Positions 51,401-63,566 of a DNA stretch of 64,000 bases are shown one piece after another (position 1 is the first letter of the stretch; each line of letters opens with the position of its first letter). The notes under the pieces were generated by a model. It saw nothing but the letters and a program-made list of their open reading frames with translations. It was not told the DNA's origin and made no database searches. This DNA is from Paragordius varius (Eukaryota > Nematomorpha), in assembly GCA_964247055.1 (NCBI GenBank), contig OZ176057.1:1240001-1304000 (forward strand), in the 5' to 3' direction. The position numbers and the translations under genes are program-made.

Positions 51401-54400
51401 TAAAACATTTCTGAAAAAAACTAATTTTCAGGAATATTTTAGTATTTTATAAATATTTGTAAGTAAAAAAAATTAAGTTATGTTTTATCCAGGTAGATAT
51501 GAAAGCGAAATATCAATTATTTATGAAATTAATGCGGTGTGGCGATATATAAAATATTTTCAAATTTAATATTAAATAGGATTGATTTTATATAAATTTC
51601 CGACATTTTTCGTTAAAATAAGATAAAATTATTTCAATGTTTTGGGCTCATTTTAAATATACTTACTACCGATATTATAATTATAAGTTTTAAAATATAC
51701 ATGGCATAGTTAGATTATTAAAGGAAATATTATATATTGAAATTGTGCTATTTTTTAAATTTGAAAAAATTTTTAAAGATATGATTAAGTTTTTTCAAAC
51801 TTTTTTTTAAATACAGGTGCAAAGGTCGGGACATTTATAGTTAAATTTTCCTCATAATTCTAAATAACTTATTTTTTAATTTTTTTTTTGAAAATTTAAA
51901 CTTATTTATACAACCTATACTCAATTTTTAGGGTGGAAAAATATTGATAATTATCATTAATTTTCCATAAAACTGCTTTTATAATATACAATTTATACAT
52001 TTAAACTATTCATTACATATTTTCCGTAAAAAATGCGCTTTATAAAGAATTTAATTGTAAATATGGAAATTTAAATGATGTATTTGAAATTATACTACGG
52101 ACAAAACGTAAAAATATAAAACGACAAACATTTTTTTCTAAAAGACTACGACCATACTTTTTAAATCTTGATTCATTTTAATATAACTCATTGTTTTAAA
52201 TGGCTGGCAAAGTGTGAAATAGAGTTATAAATTACTAACACAATCAATTCTCTATTTTGCAATTGTAAGTAAATAGCTTATATGGGAAAAATAAAGGTTT
52301 ATAAAAGTATGGGTTGTCTTTTAGATAAAAATATTTGTCTTTATATTGTTTTCTACTTTTTAAATCTTGATTTATTTCAATAACTCATTGTAAATGGCAA
52401 AGTCTGAAATAGAGTTATAAATTAAATTAATCCTATATTTCACAATTGTAACTAAATAGCTTATATGGGAAAAATTAAGGTTTATAAAAGTATGGTTTGT
52501 CTTTTAGATAAAAATATTTGTCTTTATACTATTATGTTCGTATAATTTCAATTTTTACTGTATATATTTATAAAACAAAACAAGGTGTTTATTTCGAATA
52601 AATTTTGTCAAACTTATATAACATAAAACATATATACCATGAAATCTACAAATTTACCCTCTAAATATATCAATGTCACGCTAAAACAAATAGTTTTTTT
52701 TTATATCAAAAAATATTTATAATATTACTTTACATACTATTTACAGTTCAATTTTAAATCCTCAAACAATTTAAAATAATCCACCCTAAAATAAATTAGG
52801 TGTTTTTAAATTTAAAAATTACCTGTATATTTTTTAAAAATGAAATTTCATAACTATGCCATAAGAATATATTTTATGATAATGATAGAGTTATATTAGC
52901 CCCCGAAAACACATATTTAAGTCATTTTTAGGGTGAATTTGAATTGATGGTAATTTTTATATCTTACTCATGAATTCCATAAAAAGTTATATAATACGGA
53001 AAAAATTATATATATCATATAAATTATGTCATATAGATAAGTTTATTAGAAATGTTCAAGGGGGAATTTATAATATAAAGGGTATATTTACTTATATATT
53101 CCATTTACAGTTCAAATTCACCCAACAATTCAAATTCACCCTAAAAATAAATTATGTGTTTTTGAACTAATAAAACTCATTATTAATATATAATATAGAT
53201 TATGTTATAATTTATTAGTTTTTTAGTATTATTTTAATACTAAAACAAAATTTTTATTCGTTAAAAATATGTAAAAAGACTGGTATTTTTGATTTCAAAA
53301 ACATATATATTTTATTCGAGGGTGAATTTGAATTGTTTAAGGGTGAATTTGAACTGTTTAAGGGTGAATTTAAACAGTTTAAGAGTGAATTTGAATTCAA
53401 GGGTGAATTTGAATTGTTCAAGGGTCAATTTGAATTGTTCACGGGTGAAATTGAATTGTACAAAGGGGTGAATTTGAATAGTTCGAGGGTGAATTATTGT
53501 TCAAGGGTGGATTTGAATTGTTCAAAGGTAAATTTGAATTAAGGGTAATTTGAATTGTCCGAAGGTGAATTTGAATTGTTTAAGGGTGAATTTTAATTGT
53601 ACAAGGGTGAATTTGAATTGTTCGAGGGTGAATTTGAATTGTTCAATGGTCAATTTGAACTATAAATGGTATACATTTTTACATAAAAGTTTAATATATT
53701 TTTGCCCTAAAAAAATCTATTTATGATTTTTTTTCAGATTTGGACCACACACTACCCACATTTACATAAATGATGGAAATAACGATTGTTTATCACTGTT
53801 AAGCCCGCTAGAACTTCAAACTAAATTAAACTGCGTGGATTCTAGAATATTCCCGACACCTATTATTAATAAATTTGACCCGACAAGTTTCCTAGAAAAT
53901 GATAAAATTTCACAAAGTTTGTTTGAAAGCAAGCCAGTAGATGGAATAATGACAGAAAAAAATAGTTTTATTCACAATAATATTATTACAATAGGTAGAA
54001 AAAATGGAAATAATTCAGCTTATAATAATATATATGGCAAACCACTTGATAAATTTTATTTGAGACCATATAAAAATAATACTGTTAATGTCAACATTAA
54101 TGAAAACAATGTAATGAACATTAATGAAAATTATGTGCCTTATGCCAATGAGCTGATTTTAGATAGCAATAACAATATGAATAATACCACTGATAAAGGT
54201 TGTTTGAAATATTAAAAAAAAAATTTTATGTCAAAAATTATAATGTTAATATTTTAAAATAAATTTAATTATTTAATAGTAATGGATATATTTTTTTTGA
54301 TTGATTCACGTTTTATTACTTACTGCTTGCTTTTCAAATGCTTTTTTTGCAGTAATAATATTTAGTATTGTTGTAATATTTTCAAATTTTTTTGGTTTAA

Positions 54401-57241
54401 TATTTTTTTTCGCAAATATTTAGAGGTGTCAGAAATATTGACTTATGATAAGGAAGCTTTTATGATGAGTTTGACTAAAGCGAAACGGCTTATTGGTAAG
54501 TAATTTATTAATTAATATATTATAATTTTTTAGGAATTTAAAATTATTGTATCATTAAAATATATTTTTTTACATTTACATCAAACATAAAATAAGATCA
54601 ACATTATAAAGCTAGCAATGATCAAAATGTGCAAAATGAAAATAATCCAACTGTCACGTGGACGTCTACTTCTCAACCAATAAAAATAGGCACCTCACTT
54701 GACCAACAACAAACTTATCAACCAATCAAATCAGACAGCACTGATCTTCAAGATCAATCAATCAATTTAATCAAAACACAAGCGCATGACCCAAAAGTCA
54801 CGTGTCCATCTCTGGCATCTCAACCAATCGAAAAAGGAACCGATTCACAGAATTTTTTAAACTCCTCTTGTCCTTACCCCGAATTTATATTTTTGGGGAC
54901 GGGTAGTGCTGTACCCAACAAGACTCGTAACGTGAGTGCCATATGGTGTAATTTGCGCGGGAAAAATGACTACATAAATCATAATGTAACTAACAATGAA
55001 ACTAATAATATTAAGATTAATACAACAAATAATGTAATTAATGTAACCAATAATGAAATTAATGTAACCAATAATGAAATTAATGATGTTAATGAGACCA
55101 AGAATGAAATTAATGTTACCAAGAATGAAATTTATGTAACCAATAATGAAATTAATGTAACCAATAATGAGATTAATACAACAAATAATGAAATTAATGT
55201 TACTAATAATCAAATTAATGTTACTAATAATAATATTAATGAAACTAACAATTGTAAGATTAATACAACAAATAATGAAATTAATGTGAACAATAATGAA
55301 ATTAATGAGATTTCAATGCTTTTGGATTGTGGAGAAGGTACTTTTGGACAAATGGTGCGATTTTTTGGATTCTTAAATCAAAAATCAGAAAAGAATGGTA
55401 ATTTTTATTATTTTATTAATATTTATTTATGATTTTATTTTACTTTTATTATAATAAACTATGTGTTGATTACACTAGACAACAAATAACTTTTTTTAAA
55501 ATTTAAAATTAATTTCATTAAAGTACATAATTAGTATATCTGAAAAGAAAATTGGTCTTACATGGAAGAATTTTTTTATATTAGATTTTAGTTATAATTT
55601 TTGGCCCCGATTTAACATTAAACTCGAAATTTCAAAAATTTAATGGTTTAGATATGAAGCCATGTTTTTTATATCATTCGAAAGAGCGCAAAAAACTGCA
55701 TCTTTTAAATGGTAGGAAGTCATTTAAATCAATCGGATGTAAAAGTTATTTGGATTTAAATGGTAGAAATTTTCAATGCTTAAATAAGTCAAGAATTTTC
55801 ACAGACAAACTAATTTGAAAATCATATAAATTATATAAATATAATTATTAGGGTTATATTTGTATTTAATTTAAAAAAAAATGTTTGGAAAAGCTTTTGG
55901 TTTGCTTTTTTAATAAAAATTATTATCATAAATATTTTACCTAGTGGATACTAAAATGCATAGTTATAACTGTAAATTTATTACATATTGGCTATAAAAG
56001 ATCAAAAATACCTTAAACTTTGTTTTTATCTTTAAAATTTTGAAATTATCAGCCTTGTAAAGAAAATAAATTAATATTGATGAGATGGTAATTTTTAAAA
56101 AACAAAATACTTAAATATGGCTGTTTTGAATGACATAAAAGCAATAAAAAATGTTTTAATCAAAAAAACTTTCTTGTGTTATTTTTTTAGGACTTCATCT
56201 CCATCTTAAGAAAATTTGAGCTATTTTCATCCATAAGTTTTAAAAATATAATAATTAAAAAAAATGCTCTCGCTTCGCGCGTTTGTCGCTCTTTGTGTCT
56301 AATATTAACGGTCGATGTAATACATATTAGTATACATCTTATAGAGTTTTTAATACTCCAAAGAAAAACATTTTTTAGTAAAATTTTGATAAAGAGGGCG
56401 CATAATCAAAAAAATCAAATTATACAAAATTCTTCCAACGAGTTATAATTTTTATTTCAGATTTACTGTTAAAATGATATTAAATATCAAAAAATGCAAA
56501 AAACTGGAATGGCAGAAAAATTTGTTGTCTAGTGTTATTAGTTTATCTTTTTGATAATTTAAGGTACTATAAATGTTTGATAGAAAAATAAATCTTAATA
56601 TAACACATTTTTTTTAATATAAAAATTTTAATTCGAATATAAATCATATTAAATTTATGTTCATTTTGTATTTAGCTATTATATTAAATAAAAAGTACAA
56701 AAATTAGTTTATTTATTCTTTTTTATATAAAAAATAATTTTTTGCTTTTTTTTATTTATATTTTGAAAAATAGAAAAAAATTATCAACTTTACCCTAGTT
56801 ATTGTCAAACACATATGGATAATGCCCAAATTAATAGAATGTTAAATCAGCTGATCTGCATATATATCAGCCATCTTCATGCCGACCATCATCTGGGTCT
56901 TTTACAATTCATTATGTATGAAATTATTATTGATATTTTTATTTAAAATAATTAATTTTTATTATTTATACATAGTTTAAATTTTTTGGTTTCTATAAAA
57001 TTTTTTATATATATTTATAGCTTTATAAATTAAAAATTATTATAAAAATAAATTATTTTTTTTGATAAGTTTCTTCATAAAAAGTTTTTATAGTTAGTTA
57101 ATTAGTATATTAAATATTATTTATTTTATTTAATGGTTAATTATAAACATAGACGCAATTTTTTAAAAATGTATGTTATAAATCAAAAAACATTAATAAA
57201 TTATCCAATATGGGTTTTTTTGTCATTTTTAAAATAATTTT

Positions 57242-57305
<64 letters not shown>

Positions 57306-60300
57306 AATTCACCCTTGATCAATTCAAATTCACCCCTTAAACAATTCAATTCATCCTATTATCTGTTGTGTTATTTGGTAACATAACTTATCATTAATAT
57401 AAAATACATCTTTATGGCAAATAATTTATTATTTATTTCAGTATTATTTTATTTATTTTATGCAAAATTTTATTTTATTTTTTAATTTAAAAAAATATAG
57501 GTAATTTTTAATATTGAAAATACATAATTATTTTAGGGTGAATTTAATTTGTTGGGGGGTGAAATTTGACTTGTTTAAGGGTGAATTCGAATTGATCAAA
57601 GGTTGAACTGTTCAAGGGTGAATTGAATTGTTCAAGAATAAATTTGAATTGTTCAAGGGTGAATTTGAATTGGCAAGGGTGAATTTGAATTGTTCAGGGG
57701 TGATTTATATTGTTTATGGGTGATTTTAAAATTCAAGAGTTAAATTAAATTGTTTGAGGGTGAATTTTAATTGTTCAAAAGGTGAATTTGAATCGTTCAA
57801 GGGTGAATTTGAATTGTTTAAGGGTGAATTTGAATTGTCAAGGGTGAATTCGAATTATTTAAGGGTGAATTTTTAATTATTTAAGGGTGAATTTGAATTG
57901 TTTAAGGGTGAATTTTTTAATTGTTTAAAGGTGAATTTGAATTGTTCGAGGGTGAATTTGAATTGTTTGGGTTGATTTTGAATTGTTCGAGGGTGATTTT
58001 AAATTGTTTAAGGGTGAATTTTTAATTATTTAAGGGTGAATTTGAATTTAAGGGTGACAATTTGAGGTATAAATGGTATATATTAATTTTTGCTTTGCCC
58101 TATTTATTTAGTGAACGGAAAAAAATATTTAAAAACAATAATATTAATAATGAAAAAATACTAATAATTGGTCCGAAATCCTTACTTAATTTTTATCGAC
58201 CCTACAGTGAGAAACATGAAGAAATTATGTCAGAAATAGAGTATATTTATTATTAACTTATTTTTCATTTATTTTTTATTTTAAAATTAATTTATTTTAA
58301 AATTATTTTATTTATATATATATATATATTTATTTATTTTGAATATATATATATATATATATATATAAATGTATTGAATATATAGTTAAATTATTTTTTA
58401 AAACTTTTAATTAATTTATTTATACAATAGTTATTTTTTTTAAGTAAAATATATAAAAATTAAATTATTTAAATAATATTAAATATATATAAATATTTAT
58501 ATATAATATTAGATTTATACCTATACACTATTTGGTTCATAATTCAAAACATTATGAAACAACGGCTGATTACATTTGTGGGAAATTAAATTTAAAATAT
58601 GTAATTTTTTTATATTAAATATATATATATATATATATATATTTGTCATGAATGTTTTAATTAATTTTTTTAATTCTTTAAATATTTATATATTAATAAT
58701 ATTTTTTTAATATTTTTAAAAATAATATTGTTATTAATTGAAAAATTGGCAAATTCTGTTTTCATTTTATTTTATTTTAATAATTGTTTTTATTAACTAT
58801 ATTTTTGTTTAATTTATTTGATTATTTTTATTTATATTTTTTTTTGTAAAATTAATATTTTTCTATTGTTAAATAATAATAATAATTAATAATAATATTT
58901 AGAAATGAAATATTTATAAATAAATAGTATAATATAATCCGGAAATTTTATATATTTTAAATATATATATATATATTAATTTTCCTAAAATATATACTTA
59001 TTGGTGTTTTAAATTAATTATTTTTTGAAGATTGAAACAGTTTCAGTTTATCATTACAAGCAACCGTATGGCCTTATTTTTGTCACGGAAAATGGTATAT
59101 TTTTAATTTTTTTTGAAATTTTTTTTGAAATTTTTTTATTTTTTTTTAATTTTTTCTAAATTTTTATAATTTTATTATTTTTTTTATTTTTTTTTTAATT
59201 TTTTTTACTTATTTTATAATTTCAATTTTTATAAATATATAGAGATTAATTAAAAAAGGATAATAATAATAATAAAAATTTAATATAATTTATTAAAATT
59301 TGTTCTAACTTTTATTTTTTTGTGGTTTTTCCAGCTGTTTTATAAGAACGATCATCTCAATTTAAAAAATTTTAAATAAAATTAATTCTTTCCATTATAT
59401 TAAATTAAAATAATTAAACAAAAAAAATATTTTTTCACATTTTTTTATGTTTTTCTTAATTTTTTTGTGATTTAATTTAATAAAGTTAAATGTCTTTCCA
59501 ATGAAAAAATTTATTTGATAATTTCTGATGTCGGTTTGCATTAAAATATGGCAAAATATATATTTTATCATATAAAAAAATAATTGAAATTTATTTGAAA
59601 TATATAATTTATATTTTATAAAAACTATAAATTAAATTTTATTTATTGATAAATTAAATAAATTTTATATTTTTAAAAAAAATAGATCGTAAAATAGTGT
59701 ATTCGGGAGATACCCTACCCTGTGAAACTCTAATAAACCGAGCCCAAAAAAGTTACCTCCGATCACCTGTTTCACTTTTAATCCACGAGGCAACCATGGA
59801 AAATGATTTGATCCAAGAAGCCTTTAAAAAACGCCACAGGTTTTTTTTATATTCTAAATTTTATAATTTAATGGAAAAAATTTAATTATAAATATATATT
59901 TATACAATAAAAATTAAGATAAAACGTGAATATTGAAATACATATATTTTTTATGTATTATTATAAAATCTTTATTTTTAAACAACCAATCTTGATCAAA
60001 TTTTTAATTATACAATATATGCATTTTGATGGTTGCTTATTTCACACTATAGAGTATTGGGTAATTTGAAGAACACAACAGTAGTGTATGAAAAAAACAA
60101 CATAACGTTTAATAAAACAATTTTTCTTTCCTTTATATTAGTCTCTATTTATTTTATTTTCAATATATTGTTATTTTTTTCCATATATTACTGTTGTATC
60201 GCAAATCACCTAATATATAGTATAAAATAAACAATCATTATAAAATGCATACTGTAAATCACCGTTTTGCGTTTTCTATGCAATAGACAATATTAACTTA

Positions 60301-62554
60301 TAATATCTAATTATTATATATATATATATATATATACCATTTACAATTCAAATTCACACTTAACCAATTCAAAATTACCCTTAAGCAATTCAAATTCACC
60401 CTTGAACAATTCAAATTCACCCTCAAATAAAATATATGTTTTTTAAGATCAAAAAGATGAGTATTTTTATATATTTTTAACAAATAAAATTTTGGTTTTA
60501 TATTTAAATAATACTGAAAAAATAATAAAATTTACCAAAAACATATATCATATTAATAATGAGTTATATTAGACCGAAGTTTTATAATTTATTTTTAGGG
60601 TGAATTTGAATTGTTCAATGGTGAATTTGAATTGTTCAAGGGTGAATATGAATTGTTCAAGGGTGAATTTGAATTGTTAAAGGGTGAATTTGAATTGTTT
60701 AAGGGTGAATTTGAACTGTAAATGGTATATATATATTTATACAATAAAAATTAAGATAAAACGTAAATATTAAAATACATATATATATTATGTATTATTA
60801 TAAAATCTATATTTTTTGAAAACCAATCTTGATCACATTTTTTTATTATAGAGTATATTCATTTCAATGATTACTTATTTCACACTATAGAATTGGGTAA
60901 TTAAAACACAACAGTAGTGTATGGAAAAAAACAAAAACATAAAGTTGAATAAACAATTTTTGCTTTCATTTACTTAACATTACATTCTGTTTATTTTATT
61001 TTGAATATTTTGTTGTTTTTTTCCATATATTACTGTTGTGTCGCAAATTTCCTAATATTTAGTATGAAATAAACAACCATTATAAAATGCATACTGTTGT
61101 AAATAATCGTTTTACGTTTATAGAAATTGACTTTTAATATCAAATTATTAATATATATATATAAATATACCATTTACAGTTCAAATTCACCCTTAAACAA
61201 TTCAAATTTACCCTCGAACAATTCAAATTCACCCTCTCAAATAAAATATATGTTTTTTAAGATTAAAAATTACCAATATTTTTATATATTTTTAATAAAT
61301 CAAAATTTGGTTTTAAATTAAAATAATACTGAAAAAATAAAATTTACCAAAAACATATATTTAATTTAATGATGAGTTAGTTATATTAGACCGAAGTTTT
61401 ATAATTTATTTTTAGGGTGAATTTGAATTGTTTAAGGGTGAATTTGAATTGTTCGAGGGTGAATTTGAATTGTTCAAGAAGGGTGAATTTGAACTGTAAA
61501 TGGTATATAATTTGAATGGTTTTTGAAAAGTTAGTGGTTAAAATGAAAAAATATTTGTCTTTACCTATTTTCTATGTATAGTTTCAATAAATAATTTTTA
61601 ACGATATTTTATTTAATTGATTTTTATGTGAATTATTTAGCACTGTAGATCAAGCTATTCAAGTCGGTCAAAATATGGGGTCAAAATTTACCCTATTAAC
61701 GCATTTCAGTCAACGATATAGTAAAATCCCTATGTTACCTTTAACACAAAATAATGCAAATACAAATATTCGTGAACATTTGAAAAATAACGCAAATATT
61801 GTCAAAAATATGAATAACCCAAACAATAATGGCGAAATTTCAATAAAATCTAGTCAAATACCGCCACGTATAACTGATAGCAATTGTAAAAATGTTGGTA
61901 TTGCCTTTGATAATATGAGGGTATATATATATATACAATAATATTCATTTTTACAGTAAAAATGAGTATATCCATATAAAGACAAATGTGTAAAAAGTAA
62001 AAGGCGACAATTTGAAAGATAATTATCATATTTTTGAAACATATATATATATATGTTTCAAAATTAACACTTATAATTTTGGATTACAATATAATAGAGA
62101 GTTGTGATGTAAATTGGTTTTATATATATAATTAAATATTATTTACATTTTAATTATTAAAATTTTTTTCAAAAGACAATCATACTTTCTTTTTAAACCT
62201 TACACATCTCTTATATATTTGAATCCAAAACTTATGGTTGGTTGGTTGTCTTTTGAAAAAAAAACATATTTGGCTTTTTGTCTGTCTATCATAATATTTT
62301 TTTTACAGTAAGGATAAAAAAAATTATTTTTTTACCTTTTAATTTAAATATTGACTCTCTAATTTTGTTTAATTTAGTTAAAAATATTTTTTATAGTTCT
62401 ATATCCTACATCCTAGGTGTCATTTAATGAATTAGAAACTTTGCCATACTTGTTGGAGCCACTGGGGTATTTATTTGCCCCTGAAATTGCTGATATGAAA
62501 TTAAGAACTAGTCGCCTTATAACACGAAAAAATAATTGTGATTCAGAAATTTAA
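45491..62554 (+). CDS. ELAC2: Long-form tRNase Z (ELAC2-like), 17 exons
   Basis: Exons: 45491-45720, 46184-46257, 46613-46780, 47114-47454, 47857-47979, 48935-49103, 51283-51367, 53738-54198, 54424-54495, 54597-55397, 56774-56915, 58112-58240, 58513-58600, 59031-59094, 59686-59839, 61641-61920, 62417-62554. All phases agree (1172 residues; exon 10 could instead start at 54612, 1167). It cleaves the 3' trailer from tRNA precursors in nucleus and mitochondria. N-half: YLEVIGCGARGSPKS, FNVGEG, ITHSSWDNLGGLPG, LKNGQD. C-half: PNKTRN (PxKxRN loop), LDCGEGTFGQ near 818, HLHADHH (875-881), SGDT (989-992), HEAT (1016-1019), a KRHST segment and LTHFSQRY. All metal ligands seem present. It is longer than human ELAC2 (826) because of Asn-rich inserts in exons 8, 10 and 16. 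The first ATG gives a basic presequence-like N-terminus, and Met23 may serve a second form. Confidence 0.96.
48612..48886. mobile_element. Family A fold-back, degenerate, in RNase Z intron 5
   Basis: TATACTATTCCATTTACTCC at the left, a core with AATAATACTCAATAAATAGC and a right arm of GGGTGAAT.T units ending near 48886, about 50 bp before exon 6. Confidence 0.55.
49110..50955. mobile_element. Family A-like fold-back with a giant minisatellite arm
   Basis: It starts 7 bp inside RNase Z intron 6 at TATATCATTTGCACTTCAAG and ends AAAAGCCAATGGTATATATA. The left arm (about 49125-50520) is some 65 tandem units of about 21 bp (TTGAACATTTCAAGTTGGTC). The core is AT-rich (50525-50880), and the right arm is one or two inverted units (ACTTGAAATGTTCAAGGACC). 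The left arm is organised in 412-bp higher-order units: the word GTTGTTTCTTGAACAC begins at 49214, 49626, 50038 and, after a shorter unit, 50259. The first two 412-bp units look identical by eye. Confidence 0.8.
52083..52563. mobile_element. Family B palindromic MITE in RNase Z intron 7
   Basis: ATACTACGGACAAAACGTAA at the left and TTCGTATAATTTCAATTTTT then ACTGTA at the right. An internal segment (AAATAGCTTATATGGGAAAA..) occurs twice, about 190 bp apart. 51368-52082 shows nothing else recognisable. Confidence 0.6.
52728..52960. mobile_element. Family A fold-back, short-armed, in RNase Z intron 7
   Basis: ACTATTTACAGTTCAATTTT at the left, core with AACACATATTTAAG and a single right-arm unit GGGTGAATTTGAATTGATGG. 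It may be the closest in the window to an unexpanded form. Confidence 0.6.
53093..53675. mobile_element. Family A fold-back with expanded right arm in RNase Z intron 7
   Basis: Left arm of two units after CCATTTACAGTTC, core, then a right arm of about 16 GGGTGAATTTGAATTGTTCAA-type units (53318-53660) ending TATAAATGGTATAC, 63 bp before exon 8. The ORFs at 53289-53542 encode only the repeat (FELFKGE) in shifted frames. Confidence 0.8.
54972..55312 (+). repeat. Coding minisatellite (NVTNNEI units) within RNase Z exon 10
   Basis: About 15 units of 21 bp, each encoding a 7-residue repeat close to NVTNNEI, occupy residues about 700-814 between the PNKTRN loop strand and LLDCGEGTFGQ. Frame is kept throughout. 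The unit sequence (ACCAATAATGAAATTAATGT) is unrelated to family A, although the period is the same. Confidence 0.9.
57244..58083. mobile_element. (TA)n tract and family A fold-back with a ~25-unit arm in RNase Z intron 11
   Basis: About 28 TA dinucleotides (57244-57302) replace the left terminus. They are followed by three inverted units, the core, and a right arm of some 25 units (57535-58065) ending GGTATAAATGGTATATA, 29 bp before the exon 12 acceptor. The ORF beginning at 58062 merely reads through this end into exon 12. 55398-56773 (intron 10) has no recognised repeat. Confidence 0.8.
59892..60732 (+). repeat. Segmental duplication in RNase Z intron 15, copy 1 (B-related unit plus family A)
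   Basis: 59892-60330 is a non-coding unit starting TTATACAATAAAAATTAAGA with CACAACAGTAGTGTATG and ATATATTACTGTTGT forming an inverted pair. 60331-60732 is a family A fold-back (four left, six right units). The whole block repeats 837 bp downstream. The ORF at 60033-60230 is not a gene. Confidence 0.75.
60733..61508 (+). repeat. Segmental duplication in RNase Z intron 15, copy 2
   Basis: Same order as copy 1: B-related unit 60733-61160, then a family A fold-back 61164-61508 with three left and four right units, ending CTGTAAATGGTATATA. It ends about 130 bp before exon 16. Arm copy number differs between the two blocks. Confidence 0.75.
61953..62300. mobile_element. Family B-like element filling RNase Z intron 16
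   Basis: Starts ACAGTAAAAATGAGTATATC with CATATAAAGACAAATGTG. The right side carries the inverse TTGTCTTTTGAAAAAAAAAC. A central AAACATATATATATATGTTT palindrome is present. It covers most of the 496-bp intron. Confidence 0.5.
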
Positions 62555-63261
62555 CGAAAAAAAGAAAGAAAAAGCACTTTTTAAAACTTATATCGTCTCT
62601 GGACTCAAAAGTTAAAAATGCTCAAGTTTTGAATATCTTCTGAATTATATCTGTTTGTATTTGATTTTATTGATGAAAATAATTGAATTATATAATTAGA
62701 ATGCAATCAAAATGTGTATAATTTACTTTTTATAAATATTTATACATATATATATATTGTTTTTTAATTTTACAATTAATTTTATCTGCGCTAAATTTTT
62801 TCATTAGGACCGACCATCAGCTCATTTTGGGTTTTTTAGAATATGATTAATTCATCGTAATCTGCTTTGTTAATTGTTGCCATTGTAATATCCCTGAATT
62901 ATACAAAATATAAATGTTAACTAAAATCAACTGTATTTTTTGGGGTTTATATGCGCTTCGTTAAAAGTACATAACTAGAGAGAATACATTAGGATACGAT
63001 TGTGCGTTAAATTTTGTTAAGTTTTGATTGGAAAAGAAATATTTTACGATTTTTTAAAGTAAAATTCCGAACCCAAAACAGGATGGATTATTTTAAAAAT
63101 ATTGGTGGAAAATACGAATGAAGATATTTAAAATATGGCATTAAATTTAGACATCATGTAGGTCATTTATTAAAGTAAAAAGCTTTGTGCGAAAACTTGA
63201 CATTTTTATACATATATATTTATTTCAATTTTACCTTATTCAGGATTTATGTATCAAACTT
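62555..63261. other. RNase Z downstream region
   Basis: Probable 3' UTR followed by AT-rich intergenic sequence. No canonical AATAAA stands out near the stop. Confidence 0.4.
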
Positions 63262-63566
63262 ATATATACCATTTAGAGTTTAAATTTAACCTCCAACATT
63301 TCGAATTCACACTTAAAATAAGTTGTGTTTTTTAAAAATAATAATACCTATATTTATTTATATTTTTAAAAAAAATAAAATTTCGTTTAAAATTATATAA
63401 TACCTAAAAAATAATAAACTAAACCACAAAAATATATTTCATACTAATGATGAGGTTTATTAGCCCGAAAACACATAATTTATTTTCAGGGTGAATTGGA
63501 ATTGTTAAAAGTTCGAGGGTGAATTTGAATTGTTCAAGGGTAATTTGAATTGTAAATGCTATATAA
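63262..63566. mobile_element. Family A fold-back element downstream of RNase Z
   Basis: TATATATACCATTTAGAGTT at the left, core with AACACATAATTTATTTTCAG, right arm of three units ending TTGTAAATGCTATATA. 63567-64000 holds nothing recognisable. Confidence 0.75.

Noticed and set aside
53289-53542. Two ORFs of 60-69 residues as repeat-protein genes
   Set aside because: They are frames through the family A arm and recur wherever the 21-bp unit is expanded.
54612-54612. Alternative exon 10 acceptor of RNase Z
   Set aside because: Phase allows it, but the AG at 54595-54596 is the first after the T-rich tract and was preferred; only five residues differ.
58062-58256. ATG-initiated ORF of 64 residues as a separate gene
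   Set aside because: It starts in the end of a family A element and reads into RNase Z exon 12; the exon itself starts at 58112 and ends at 58240 by phase.
63451-63475. Family A core word AATGATGAG..CGAAAAC read as a hammerhead core
   Set aside because: The essential first C of CTGATGA is replaced by A in every copy, stem II does not pair convincingly and no stem I closes it.
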